Assembly: GCA_963573385.1 (NCBI GenBank)
Contig: CAUYLG010017790.1
Location: 44,713-108,712 of the forward strand
Length of the DNA stretch: 64,000 nucleotides
Direction of reading: 5' to 3'
Source of the DNA: Cacajao melanocephalus
Lineage: Eukaryota > Chordata > Mammalia > Primates > Pitheciidae
Shown here: positions 46,735 to 58,969 of the stretch, in pieces
How the letters are laid out: each line of letters starts with the position of its first letter
Position numbering within the stretch: position 1 is the stretch's first letter
Position numbers and translations under genes: made by a program
Notes under the pieces: model-generated
What the model saw: the letters and a program-made list of their open reading frames with translations, nothing else
The model's database searches: none
What the model was told of the DNA's origin: nothing

Positions 46735-49195
46735 ACGCCACACGATAAAGGAAAAGGAAATAAAATGAAGATATTTTCTTAGTACAAGTGCCTACGTTCA
46801 CAAACATGATTTTAGCAAAAGCAGGAGGAAATCCTCATGACAATTACAGTCCTCGTGTCTGAAGCTGGTCACGTGGTCGTAGCTGGTACTGATGAGTACC
46901 TGCTTCTGCTGCCCATTCTGTAAGCCCTTTGCCTTCAGCAAGCGCCTCGGCAGCCATGGTTTTTTTTCCTGGTGGAATGTCCCCAACCTTCATTCCTGAA
47001 GGGTCTGGACCATCTGTAGTCCTGCCTGGACTGGGCTGTTGTAGTTTCCTGTTGACCTTCATCACAGGGCCTGGTAATACTAAGAGCCACCCCCATGGAT
47101 CGCCTGTATCCCATGCGTACTCCTCCTTAGCTCTGTTGTAGAGTCGCAGACTGATTTCATTTTGATAGTCCGGGTCAATCACCCCAGCCAACACTGTATC
47201 TCCCTCCCTAGCCTGTTGACATATAAGGTAGGAGGAGCCCAAAGTGTCCAGGTGGCAACTTAACTTCCAGTTTAATGGAATCATTGTTGTGTCTCCTGGT
47301 GGCAGCGTTCCTCCCTCTGGAACTAAGACCTCTAGGCCAGCAGAACGTAATGTCGTGGGAACAGGAAGCAACAGTTTTGCCAGTGGATCACTAGGGGTGA
47401 TGGTGAGTGGTGCCGCTTTCACTTCCACCTCTTGATTCCTGGACCCATGAATCCTGGCTATGGGAGAAACAGTACCATATATTGGATGCTAATTCAGAGC
47501 ATACAGAGCCTTCTGGAGTACTTTGCCCCAGCCCTGCAAAGTATTGTCCCCTAATTGACGTGGTAATTGTGCCCTTGAAAGGCCGTTCCGCCGTTCTGTC
47601 AATCCAGCTGCTGCAGGATGGTGGGTACACGGTGAGACCAGTGAATCCATGAGCACGAGCCAGTGCTGCACTTCTTTAGCTGTAAAGTGAGTGCCTTGGT
47701 CAGAGGCAGTGTTGTGTGGAATACCGTGACGGTGGATGAGGCATTCCGTGAGTCCATGGATGGTAGTCTTGGCAGAAGCATTGCATGCAGGATAGGCAAA
47801 CCCATATCCAGAGTGAGTATCTATTCCAGTGAGGACAAACCTCTGCCTTTTCCATGATGGAAGAGGTCCAATGTGATCAACCTGTCACCAGGCAGCTGGC
47901 TGATCACCCTGAGGAATGGTGCCATACTGAGGGCTCAATGATGGTCTCTGCTGCTGGCAAATTGGACACTCCGCAGTGGCCGTAGCCAGGTCAGCCGTGG
48001 TGAGTGGAAGTCCATGTTGCTGAGCCCATGCGTTACCTCCATCCCTGTCACCAGGGCCACTTTGTTCATGAGACCATTGGGCAATAACGGGGAGGCTGGG
48101 GAAAGAGGCTGAGTGGTGTCCACAGGACAGGTCATCCTACCCACTTGATTATTAAAATCCTCCTCTGCTGAGGTCACTCACTGGTAAGCACTCACATGGG
48201 ATACAGATATCTTCATGGTCTTTGGCCACTCAGGTCCATCCACATACCTCTTACCCAAATTTCTTTGTCACCAATTTTCCAATCATGGTTCTTCCAAGTC
48301 CCTGACCATCCAGCCCATGAATGAGTATATAATTGCACATCTGGCCATTTCTCCTTCCATGCAAAATGCGCAACCAGGTGCACTGCTCAAGGTTCTGCCC
48401 ACTGGGAAGATTTCCCTTCACTGCTGTCCTTCAGGGATGTCCTAGACAGGAGCTGTGGCGCTGCAGCTGTCCACTTTTGGTGCCTGCATCTCGTGCAGAA
48501 CCATCTGTGAACCAGGCCCGAGTCTTCTCTTCCTCTGTCAGCTGATCATGGGGACTCCCCATGAGGCCACGGGTGCAGGCTGGGGGAGAGAAGGCAGGCG
48601 GCGGGAGTGGGGAACATGGGCATTTGAGCCGCTTCCTCGTGTAACTTACTTGTGTCTTCAGGACCTGCTGGAGCCTGATCACGTATATTCCACTTCTGTC
48701 TGATGATGGAATGCTGCTGTGCATGACCCACTTTATGACTAGATGGGGCAGAAAGCACCCAGTCCATGACAGGAAGTTCCGGTCACATGGTGACTCTATG
48801 ACCCATAGTCAAACATGCAGTTTCCACCAAAGCCCAGTAACAGGCCAAGAGCTGTCTCTGTCGTTAGGAGAATAGTTATCTACAGAAGATGGCAGGGCCT
48901 TGCTCCAAAATCCTAGAGGCCTCGCTGTGATTCACCCAGGGGGCCAGCCCTGCCAGAGGCTCCAGACAGCATCCGAATCTGCACTGACATCTCGGGCACC
49001 AGTGGATCTGCTGGGTCACGTGGCCCAGGTGGCAGAGCAGCTTCACAGCGGCCTGGACCCGTTGCAGGGCCTCCTCCTGTTCTGGACCCCGCTCAGACCT
49101 CCATACCCAAAGTCCATAAAGTTGGGAATCCCTGGCAGGATTTAAAAAATAAAAAGCCATACCCAGTCAGATTATAACAAAACAAGAAAATCGCA
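46735..49195 (-). mobile_element. ERVL-type endogenous retrovirus pol remnant
   Basis: A decayed class III (ERVL) internal region in antisense, about 2.4 kb, with no LTR of its own identified. Reading down from 49195: a diverged RT-side segment (about 48876-49160), an RNase H-like stretch with WFTDGSAR near 48495-48520, and an integrase N-terminal area (about 47935-48180). An integrase core with the first two acidic catalytic positions (in GIDTHSGYG and SDQGTHF) and a candidate Glu follows at 47490-47850. A dUTPase-like domain follows in frame. dUTPase downstream of integrase is the known signature of ERVL. Breaks include a premature stop near 47489, a local frame disturbance near 47600-47660, and multiple shifts upstream. 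No protein can be made from the whole region. Confidence 0.85.
46844..47488 (-). pseudogene. ERVL integrase C-terminus/dUTPase-like open segment
   Basis: Within the ERVL remnant one frame stays open from just after an internal stop near 47489 down to 46844, more than 200 codons; the first usable start is at 47428. Dut-family signatures are visible: LVPEGGTLPPGD resembles motif 1, and AGVIDPDYQNEI matches motif 3 with its Asp and Tyr. Motif 4 looks degenerate and a clear glycine-rich motif 5 was not found. The domain lacks a start of its own and follows a broken integrase. It is best read as a non-functional relic that happens to have kept its frame. Confidence 0.75.
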
Positions 49196-49254
49196 GAGAG
49201 CTCTGGAGTGTGCTGCAGTCACCCCGACAGGCCACCTTCCTATTCTCGCAGACA

Positions 49255-49480
49255 GTCACCGCAGGGACGTGCGGCCACGTCTTCCGTGTCCTGGAAGGAA
49301 GTGTCAGCAAAGGGTCCTGTCCGGCAAAACGTCTCTTAAGATTGAAGGTGAAATAGACACTTTAACTCAAATGAAAGACAATAAATGCTAAAAGATGTTC
49401 TTCAAACTGAGAGAAATGATCTCAGATGAAGCCAGAGATGAGGAAGACCGAGACGCCACAGCAGTGGCGGGAAGGGGGCA
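49255..49480 (+). mobile_element. Ancient L1M fragment
   Basis: TTGAAGGTGAAATAGACACT, AAATGCTAAAAGATGTTCTT and CAAACTGAGAGAAATGATCT resemble the sense inter-ORF region of an old L1. The same segment occurs at about 62200-62320. Confidence 0.55.
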
Positions 49481-49739
49481 AATGGTGGGGGGTGTTGGGT
49501 GTGTAAACCGAGGCACTGCCTGCAGCTTGACGTGCGGAGAGAAGGCAGTTCACCTGGGGACCGCACATGGAATGGGCGTTCCAGGGGCCTTGCCGTGTGC
49601 TCAGGAGACTGAACGTCACAGGGACGTTTCCGTCGGAGGATCGGGACCCTGGTCAGGGGCCGGAGGGAGTGCCTGCCCTGGAATACCGCTGTTTTAGCAT
49701 TTCTGTGGACAGGAACTAAGTTAAATCCTGTAGATGGCA

Positions 49740-50210
49740 ATTTCCCAATAGAATTGACATTTAAAAATCAATTAAGCCTTTTGAGTAGTGTTTGATAGGC
49801 CCTGAGCTTTTCTACTGGCAGAAGGTATTTCGTAAACAGACTTATGCCCAGTGTTGGCCTTCCCTTGAAGTGCGTTTTACTTTAATTATTCTATATCTGT
49901 AATGCACAGAATCTGCTTCTCCAGAACATTTATACGTGAAATGTAATTGAAAAGCTAATGATTTTTAGAAGACAAAAGGTAAAAGAGCCATTTTAATTAG
50001 GATGCAAACTCCTTACATAATTTAATTGGCATAAAACTTTATTGATTTACTTTTATAATCATTTATGCATAGAAAATATAACTTAATAAATTTCATAATT
50101 AAAACTAGTTATTTTAAGACTGATGTTTTTCTCTGTTCATTATTGAAAATTTCAATTTGTAAAATATTTATTATTAAAAAATAGCAACTGTGTTGCAAAT
50201 GAATCTCACT
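49740..50210. promoter_or_regulatory. Candidate AT-rich noncoding element
   Basis: About 470 bp of repeat-free AT-rich sequence with dense homeodomain-type cores (AAAATCAATTAAG, TTTTAATTAGG, ACATAATTTAATTGG, CATAATTAAAACTAG) and ATAATCATTTATGCATAG. It is not obviously a transposon. Enhancer function is inferred from motif density and contrast with its GC-rich surroundings. Confidence 0.4.
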
Positions 50211-50639
50211 TTGAGGAGAAACTCTCTAGGTGATGCAAGTTGAAAATGAGTTGTGCGTGCCGCAGGGAAACTCGGTTCCTCACACAGCCTCCTTTCTCAT
50301 GAGCGCTGTGGAAAGGCCCTGGGCCGTCATGTCTTCCTGTGGCCCAGGCTGCTGTCCAGCCCACCGTCGTCTGTGGGTCAGGACCTTTCCACCTGCCTCC
50401 CCGCCCTCCAGATGAAATAGGCACAGGGAGTTCACTTCCTTTTCCTTTTTGTTTGGCATCAGCTCATGAAATGTATTAAATCAGACAAAAGTCAATAGCG
50501 ATTTCCCTTTTGAAAAGCCAGGTCCAGGACCATGTGCTGAACACAAGCAGGTGGCTGTGTGAGTCAGGGCTGCCCGAACTGCTACTGGCCTACAGGCCGT
50601 GCTGTCCAAGGCCAGAGCTCTGCTCCCCACGCCCCTGAT

Positions 50640-51205
50640 GACGGCAGGCCTGGGCACCTGTGGCCGCTCCCTCCTCCTGACTCAGCTCCCAGGTGCCACC
50701 TGTGCGTGGTCCTTCCTGTCGTGGCCTCTGACCGGCCCCTCCTGTTGCCCCTGTGGCTCCTTGTCCCACTGATTGCTGGCTCTCACCTGCTCCTGCCTCT
50801 CCGCAGTAGTGGCCTCAGTCCAGTGCTTGGCCCTGCCCTTTTCTCTGGCTCTAGCTTCTCAGCTTTGAGGACCATCCACATGGTGACCCCCAGCGTCACC
50901 CAGGCCTCTGTCCTGAACTGCAGAGCCACAGGCTCAGGCACCTTTGATGTCTCCCTGGGGTATCTGAAGCTGATTCAGCCTCTGCAGGTCCATGGCTGGA
51001 CATGGTCTCTCCAGAGCCTATCCCAGGTCCTGCCTGCTGGGGCACCCCCGCCACCACCCCCCCTTGCCACGCCACCGTCTCGGGCTCTGGCCGTCTGGTC
51101 ACCGATATATCTCCCGTGCCCGAGAACATATGTGGCACAGAGAAAGGAGAAAGTGCCGGACGCATATTTGTGGAATGAGTAAGTGATGAGTGAATGCTCT
51201 CAGAA
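50640..51205 (+). mobile_element. L2-like LINE 3' region
   Basis: The 3' part contains ACATATGTGGCACAGAG and GACGCATATTTGTGGAATGA plus GTGATGAGTGAATG, resembling the 3' terminus of L2. The C/T-rich sequence before it fits the last coding part. The 207-codon + strand frame across it reads as a diverged relic, not a gene. Confidence 0.5.
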
Positions 51206-51599
51206 AGGGTGGGTGTCCTTAGACCAGCCTGGTGTCACAAGGAGCCCAGTGCTGGCTCCAGGCGAGAAGCCAGGACGGCTGGTCACCTCGCTGCCCTTAG
51301 ACGCAGCCCGTTTGAATGAGAAGGCCGCCTCAGGCTGGTTTGCAGGCCGTCTCATTCCATTTCAGTTGCTCCTCACCGTGGTAATGGGAAATGTTAACAC
51401 GTGCACTCTTCTGGGGGATTTCTCGTGGCCGGCGAGGGCGATTAGGCCTCTGCTGTGTGGCGTGTTTACCCTCGCGTCAACATGACTGGTGTCCACGCAG
51501 GCAGACGAAGCCCGGTCCTTCCTGGGCTAACTGGGGGTGCGACATCCAGGAGCCGTGACAGGGGTCAGCACCCCGTTTGCGGAACGCCAGCTTCCACGG

Positions 51600-52155
51600 G
51601 GCGCGCTTCATCAAATGCTCTTTAATTCAGGAACAGAATATTATTAGTTTGGTAAGTGGATGAATACAATGGACAACCAATTTAATTAACCTCTCGAGGG
51701 GACCGTCGGATGGGAGGCAGAATGAGATTATGTGTGCATCTCTCCAGCCGGCAGCCGGCCCGGAGAGGGCCTCGGCGGGAGGGTCGGACTTGGGGACACC
51801 TTGGTGCCGTCATCCCGTGTGTGGCCCCAGGAGCTGAAATTGGAAAGTCAGCGCTTTGTAAATAAGTCAGCTCTCATTTTGAGGTAGTCACAGAGCTCCT
51901 CTGAGAGCGGATGGTCACAGACCCCGCGTGCTGCCTGGGGGTGGCACTGGGGGAGTGGGCAGTAGTGAGGACACCGCCCCGTCCAGTTGGGTCGGCCGCC
52001 CGTGAATTCATTATATAGGAAAAGATCGATGAAGCTCTACATTGATTTAAACAAAAGCTTTGTTTCATTTATTATTGTTTATAATCTAATGAATGTTATT
52101 GTAACTTTGCTTTGATTTATTACTCAATCTGTTAAATTGTTTTAAAACCAGGCAT
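51600..52155. promoter_or_regulatory. Candidate noncoding elements flanking a GC-rich core
   Basis: Two AT-rich islands. 51605-51725 has CTCTTTAATTCAGG and CCAATTTAATTAACC. 51995-52150 has the inverted motif AAACAAAAGCTTTGTTT (about 52049-52065), then ATTATTGTTTATAATCTAAT. They flank GC-rich unique sequence. No repeat family recognised; function inferred. Confidence 0.4.
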
Positions 52156-53329
52156 CTTGGGACTTCCCTTTGTGATGCAGTTAAATGTGTGACTTTTGTG
52201 AGCGCGTTCAGCTTCTCGGGAGCACCGTGAACCTGTGCTTTGGGTTGTGCTTTCAGACCTGAGCCAAGGGTTCTGTCTACTGGTCCCGAGTGGCTGCTGC
52301 TCAGCTGGGAGCCCTGAGGGCGTGGCAGCTCTTTGATTGCCCGGGATGTGTGGAATTCCTGCCGTGGCCCAGGCATTGTGGTGGAGGACTCAGAGGTGCC
52401 CGGGTCACATGCCTGCCCTCAGGCGGCTTCCCTTCCCTTAAAGAATTCAGATGAGGAGACCAGTGAGTGCTGGAATGCGCAGCGCCTTGAAGGAAAGGTG
52501 GGGACTGGGGCTGCCAAGCCTCTACCCAGGTTAGGCAATCAAGAGGGCTGCTTGAAGGAGGCTGCATTTCCACGGAGACCTGAAGCAGCAGGGACTTCAT
52601 GTGAGAAGAAGCTGGAAAGGGGGAGGCAACACAGCTGCCCTCCTGACAGAACGGCGCGGCCTCCTCAGGCTCGGATGACCGGTGGGGCTGGAGTTCTGTT
52701 AGCTCTGTCAGCTGGGCGTGCAAGGGCCACAGGACAGCTGGGGAGGCTGTGTGGCCGGGTCAGAGGTGCGTGGGGAAAAGGCCACCCTGGTGCCTGGCGG
52801 AGAAGAGACTGAGGGGGCCACAGCTATGGGAGAGACAGGGGCCCCACTGGGAGACAAGGGAGGTGGCGTGGGGCAGTGCAGAGAAGTGGAAGGCTAGAGA
52901 CAGACGGGCTTCCGCAATCCAAAGAGTCTGTGGGAGGAACGGATGTTTGAGGGAGCCATATGGACAAGACGCTGGAGGAATCTGGAGAGACTCGTGGTTT
53001 CCAGTGGGAGCGGGAGGAGGGGGAGGGTGGAGGAGGTCCCGAATCCTGAAAGGCTGGACTTGTCACGAGAGACCCAAGTGGGGACTGTGCAGCCACTGGG
53101 CCGGGAGGTTCCACGCTGTGCACACGAGAACTGCCCACTGGCAGATGGAACGGATGGGCCACCCCAGCGGGAGGAGTAGGAGGAGGGAAAGGGCTCACGG
53201 GGCACCCTGAGCAGATCCAGAGTGCTGGTATTGCCAAGTAGGAGGGGGAGATCCAGGGAGGGAGAATGTGGAGTCCGGCAGCCCAGAAGTGACAGAATTT
53301 GGAGGAGCGGGGTGGGCGTGAGAAGGTGA

Positions 53330-53675
53330 TGAGAGAAGGAAGTAATGTAGCAACCGCTACAGCATGGAGGAACTTTGAGGACATTGTGCTAAATCAGGTA
53401 AGCCTGTCATAAACAGGCAGACACGGTATGATTCCACTCACACGAGGTCCTTGGATTAGTCAGAATCACAGAGACGGAAAGCAGAAGGGTGGTTGCCAGG
53501 GGCTGGGGGAGCAGGAAGGGGAGCGGGTGCTGGGCGGGGACAGTTTCAGTGGGGAAGGTGAGGGACGTCCTGGAGGTGGATGGTGTGGCGGGGGCAGGCA
53601 TTCGTCATGCACCTGAAGATGGTTACGATGGTAAACTTCACACTGTGTGCATTTTACCACAGCCACACGTTTCCA
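53330..53675 (+). mobile_element. L1M 3' UTR fragment
   Basis: Contains CACGGTATGATTCCACTCAC, GGTTGCCAGGGGCTGGGGGA and ATGGTAAACTTCACACTGTG, the usual order in 3' ends of old L1 elements. Confidence 0.7.
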
Positions 53676-54130
53676 CGAAGGGGTGTGCAACTATGCTAGT
53701 GTAATGAAGATGCAAACTCAAACAATAAGGTCAAATTTCACACCTACCCAGTTGGCAAAAACTAGAGGCTGGCATTGGGCCATGGCAAGGATGCAGAACA
53801 TGGGCGTTGCCCTGATGAGACTGCAGGGGGGTCGTCATGGCAATGGGAGGACAATCTGGTGGCGCCTGGGAGGGCACATGTCTGCCGTGACCCAGCAAGG
53901 CCATCTGCGTATTATATACATATGCACGCACGTTTAATCCACGAGTACACCGTGTGTATTGTCCTATGAGGAGGGCACCTCTCTTCTGACCCAGCAAGCC
54001 CTCCCGAAGGGTGTGTCTGTGTGTGAACACTCAGTACCCATGTACACAGGTGCATCTTATCTCTGACACACTTGCTCAAGAATACCACGCAGGGATGACC
54101 ATTGTAGCATCAATTATAATAGTCAAATAA
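53676..54130 (+). mobile_element. Probable old L1-derived sequence
   Basis: CACACCTACCCAGTTGGC, GGATGCAGAACATGGGCG and TCAATTATAATAGTCAAATA are in the order expected of the end of L1 ORF2, but highly diverged. Confidence 0.5.
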
Positions 54131-54233
54131 TTGGAAAGTGACATGAGTTTACTTTCTTTTCCTTTTTGTCTGGCATCAGCTTGTGAAATACAGTAGTCTT
54201 TATGTGCAACAGAAGAATGGGTAGATTACTGGT

Positions 54234-54551
<318 letters not shown>

Positions 54552-55399
54552 TAGTGAATTATTATGTAGCATTCAGAATAAGCTAAAATATAACTTTGGG
54601 GGAAAGCTTCCAAAGGTGAGGTTGATGACAGTTACATGCTGGGACCATGCCCTGTCATCTTGCCTGTTACTTCTGCTCAGCACCATCAGGATGGTGGTCA
54701 CCTCTCAGAGGGAGAGGACTGTGGCTTCGGGTGGGCTGCAAAGCCCATACACAGTGCACCTGCCCTCGTTTGGCCCTGGGCTGGGCTGTGCTGCTCTGCC
54801 TCCTAGGGGGCTCTGGGCCAGAATCGGGGTTCCCCGTCCTCTGCTCGTGCTGTGCTATCCTCCCTGGCCAGGCACAGCCTCTCACCAATTCATTCTTCCC
54901 TTGTTATTTTATTCTTAATATAAACAGCAGCCACCTTTGAAGTCCCTGAGTGCCCTTCCATCTTCCTATGTGCACCTGCCCAAGCCCACCTCCCTAGCCA
55001 CTCACCCACCTCGCAGATAACCACTGTGCAGAATTCCATGTTCACTCTTTCATTGCTTTTTTAATGTCACTGTACCATTGCATTTTTTCTTTTTTTTTTT
55101 TTTTTTTTTGGTTTCAGCTCTTGTTGACTATGTCTTTATCTTGGTATCATGACATAGGATGTTTGAAGAACTGTCTTCTCAGTGTCCTTTGTGAAATCCA
55201 CCTGTGTTTTTGGATGTAACTCTGATCTGTTTATTTTCCTTGCTGCATCATATTCTGTCACAAATATTTGAAATCTGATTGACCCGTTTGCACGTTAAGC
55301 ATTAGGGTCATTTTTAGTTGGTGTTTTCAGAGGTCCTGCCATTGCATTCTCACACCTGTCTCCTGAGGGCTGCAGCATCTCTGAGAGAGGTCTGTGTGT

Positions 55400-55670
55400 A
55401 CATTCCACATGTGTATATGCACATACGTATGTCTGCAGGTATATGCAGATGTGTATGTGTGGATGTGGGTTATGTACATCTCTGCATGTGTATGTGTGTA
55501 CATGCATGTGTGTGTGTGTCTGCAGGAGTTTCTCGGGGGTGAAGCAGCTGTGAGGGTGTGGGGTTATAAGTGGCTTACACGTGTGTGTGTGTGTGTGGGA
55601 GTTTCTCTTGGGTGTGAAGCAGCCACGAGGGTGTGGGGTTATAAGTTCACAGGACGTGCCGTGTCCCTGT
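55400..55670. repeat. TG-rich tract with 73-bp tandem duplication
   Basis: 55400-55520 is degenerate (TG/TA)-rich. From 55525, GGAGTTTCTC, GTGAAGCAGC and GAGGGTGTGGGGTTATAAG are repeated at an offset of 73 bp, separated by a short (GT)n. Confidence 0.88.
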
Positions 55671-56059
55671 GGCGCATGTCATCTATCACTCATGAGTCAC
55701 TGTGAGCCTGAGTGTCTTCTCACTTCCCCTGTATTTACTACAAGGGAAGAGAAAACGTGGGACTGTGCAGCTGGGGAAGGAGGGGCGCAGGTGAGGGGAC
55801 TCATGTTTAGTAATCTCCCGACTCTCCTTTAAAACAAACGAAGTTCTCTATTTTGTTGCTTCCTTGATTAGTGACTAACAATATCTTCTGAAGTTTTTCT
55901 TCCAGCTCCTAGATTTATTTTATATATAAAAAAACTGGAGGTGAAAACACTTTCTCTGTGGAGATAGGAAATGTGCTGCCTCAGATGAGACAGGAGCCGT
56001 CGAATGCTGCCGCTCTCTTTTCTGAGTCACAGCTGATAGGCACAGTCAGCCTTCGTCAG

Positions 56060-56420
56060 GGCCCTGCTGGGCCGCGCGCTGTGACCTTCCGCCAACACGC
56101 CAACACCGTTTCCCTTCCCGGCAGCAGAATGCAGCAGCGCGGGCTCCACGGGGATCCCCGAGGGCGCGCTGGGAGTGCACCGGGAGCTCCCACCTTCGGT
56201 CACACCCCTGACGTAGTCGGATCTGGCTGGGATGCTGGCGGCTCAGGGGAAGGGCCCTACCGCCACCCGGGGCTGCACGTGAGCACCACTTGCGCGTTTT
56301 CTCTCTCTGCGTTGGGCAGAGTGAGTGCTCCTGTGCGCGCCTTACTGCGCGGTCTGTGTGACTTGAGTTTCGGGAATCGGTTCCGTTTTGCGGACGACGG
56401 AGCCGGATGCAGAAGACCGG
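56060..56420. promoter_or_regulatory. Local CpG-rich segment
   Basis: CpG dinucleotides are much denser here than in the surrounding intron (GGGCCGCGCGCTG, GAGGGCGCGCTGGG, GTGCGCGCCTTACTGCGCG). It includes a CTGACGTAG CRE-like site near 56210. It could be a small intragenic CpG island or enhancer. No TATA box or exon recognised. Confidence 0.35.
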
Positions 56421-56919
56421 GTTAATGATGTGTGCTTTGGCCGTTCACCTGACTGTGGAAGTGATAAATGACCGGCCATCTGACTTGTTTGCAAATAAAA
56501 AGTGGTGGAGTCGTTTCCAACGGCGGCTTTGTGCTCCTGCCTTGTCAGCCTCTGCCCCGGCCTGAGTCATCCCGAGCCTGGGAGCCGCCGGCTCTGTCCA
56601 GGAGGTGGGAGCCCGCTCAGCAAACACGGGCTTTGTGATTGCACCGTGCCTGCAGGGACGGGCTGTTCTCTCTGAATGTGTGAGAAGCGGTCGGCCCTCG
56701 CCCTGGGTTGGCTGTGTTTGCAAAGTGGGCCTGCTGCTATCAGAATTCAACTCCTGAAATCAAGCTAAGTGACATGGTGTGGCCATTTATCACACAACCA
56801 GACTCCGATTGAAGTTGAGAGCCTGTTTTAACAGCATTTGCAAAAAATCCATTTTCACTAGCCACCCCTGTGAGAGGCACAGAGCGACCGTGGTACGCAG
56901 GGTTCCTAGTGTCCTGGTC

Positions 56920-57225
56920 GCTAGTTGCTGTGGGTGCCCGATGGGTGGGGGTGGAGCCTCAGTTGGTGTGGGATTCTGATGGGTGGGGGTGGAGCCTCAG
57001 TTGCTGTGGGATTCTGATGGGTGGGGGTGGAGCCTCAGTTGCTGTGGGATTCTGATGGGTGGGGTTGGAGCCTCAGTTGCTGTGGGATTCTGATGGGTGG
57101 GGATGGAGCCTCAGTTGCTGTGAGATTCTGATGGGTGGGGGTGGAGCTTCACTTGGATTCTGATGGGTGGCGATTCAGCTTCGGTTGGTGTTGGGGCCTG
57201 CTGGATGGTGATGGAGCCTCAATTG
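56920..57225. repeat. 38-bp minisatellite, ~7 copies
   Basis: The unit ATGGGTGGGGGTGGAGCCTC plus 18 bases (AGTTGCTGTGGGATTCTG) starts at 56941, 56979, 57017, 57055, 57093 and 57131. A shortened copy starts at 57163 (6 bp deleted before it), followed by degenerate copies. The + strand is rich in GGGTGGGGGTGG runs. Confidence 0.95.
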
Positions 57226-57709
57226 CCCATTAGCTCCCAGGCTGCCTGCAGAAGCTTGGGTCCCACCAGTGCAGCCAGGGCGCGTGTGCCTGTGTCTGCA
57301 GTGTGGCCTGCACCTGATCCACTCCTTGGTACCCCAGGGGCTTGGCTTTGTCCAGTGAAGGCTGCTTCCCGGCTGGGCCTTGGCCTCCGGGGGGTGGAGG
57401 GCTCCTGCCACGTCGGCAGTCATAGCAGAAACATCAGAGCCAATGGCTGCATTTCACTAATGCAGAGTTAATGAGCACTCCTGACAGTCTTGTTTATAAA
57501 TATGTAAAAAGTATTTTAACTGTTTTTAGCAAGAGGCAAGGAGTCAGTATTCTCAGATGTGACAGACACACAGTTGACACATGCTGTGGTCGGAAGCCTG
57601 GGCACGCGGGGACTTCCTGTCCCTGGAGATGCTCCTGGCCCGTCGTCCTGGGGTCTCTGATAAATGGGCGCTCTGAACCGTATTGATAGGACGGGTTAAA
57701 CACCGAGAA

Positions 57710-57900
57710 AGTTGGGTTGGACTCTGACTGTCAGTGTTCATTAGTGCTAATTATGGATTTTCTGACTATAAATTACAGTTTCTGTGCCTGCATTGACAAT
57801 TTATTTTTCACTTGTTACAAACTTTATAATATTCTGTTAACTTTATCACATTCAATGAGGTAATAGTTTAAATGTTTGCAGCAACATTTGTTTACTTATG
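57710..57900. promoter_or_regulatory. Candidate AT-rich noncoding element
   Basis: Repeat-free sequence with TTAGTGCTAATTATGGATT, CTATAAATTACAG and TAATAGTTTAAATG. It looks like the other AT-rich islands in this intron. Inference only. Confidence 0.35.
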
Positions 57901-57964
57901 CTTTCTCAGAGTGCTTTCTCTAGCTGAGACAAATGAAGGGATGTCCTCTGGAAAGAAGGGCTGA

Positions 57965-58492
<528 letters not shown>

Positions 58493-58969
58493 TAGGGATC
58501 AGCCTTAAACCAGAGACGGCCTAACAGGCCCCAGAGATCTAACCCAGAGGCCCAGGGACTGTGGACAGGGACCGATCGGGCCAGAGTTACTGGCACCCTT
58601 GGCCCTCAGCAACTCCAGAACAGGGGTCCCCTCACCACGTACTGCGCCCGCCACCCTGCGCCTCTGAGGGAGCAGTGACCTCCTGAGCCCCAGTGTGGCG
58701 CATCCTCCTGCAGCCCTGCCCTTCGACGGCCACCCCAGGGACCAGTGGTCCAGGAGGGAGCAGCAGCACATTTCCCTCGGAACTGCAGAGCCTAAAGCTT
58801 GGGCCTTAGAATTAGGTGATGTTCAGACGTCGCCCTTGACTTTCTCAGAGAGACATCAGCTGTGCAGCTCTGTAGGACAGATCTCAGCAGGAGGCTCATG
58901 CTGGCGTGCTCAGGACTGAGGGCTTGTGGGGTCACAGTTCTGCCCAAAACAAAGCAAGAGTGCACAAAT

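Noticed and set aside
50559..51182. 207-codon + strand frame with a Leu/Pro-rich stretch resembling a membrane protein
   Set aside because: It overlaps sequence resembling an L2 3' region; the hydrophobic run is translated C/T-rich repeat DNA and there are no splice sites or start context.
52370..53230. Possible ancient repeat or gene remnant with AG-rich sequence
   Set aside because: It has the general look of a mammalian-wide repeat, but I could not match it to a family with enough confidence to list it.
55958..56425. 155-codon frame over the CpG-rich patch as a nested gene
   Set aside because: CpG-rich DNA has few stops by composition, and no conserved domain, TATA box, polyA signal or splice site was seen.
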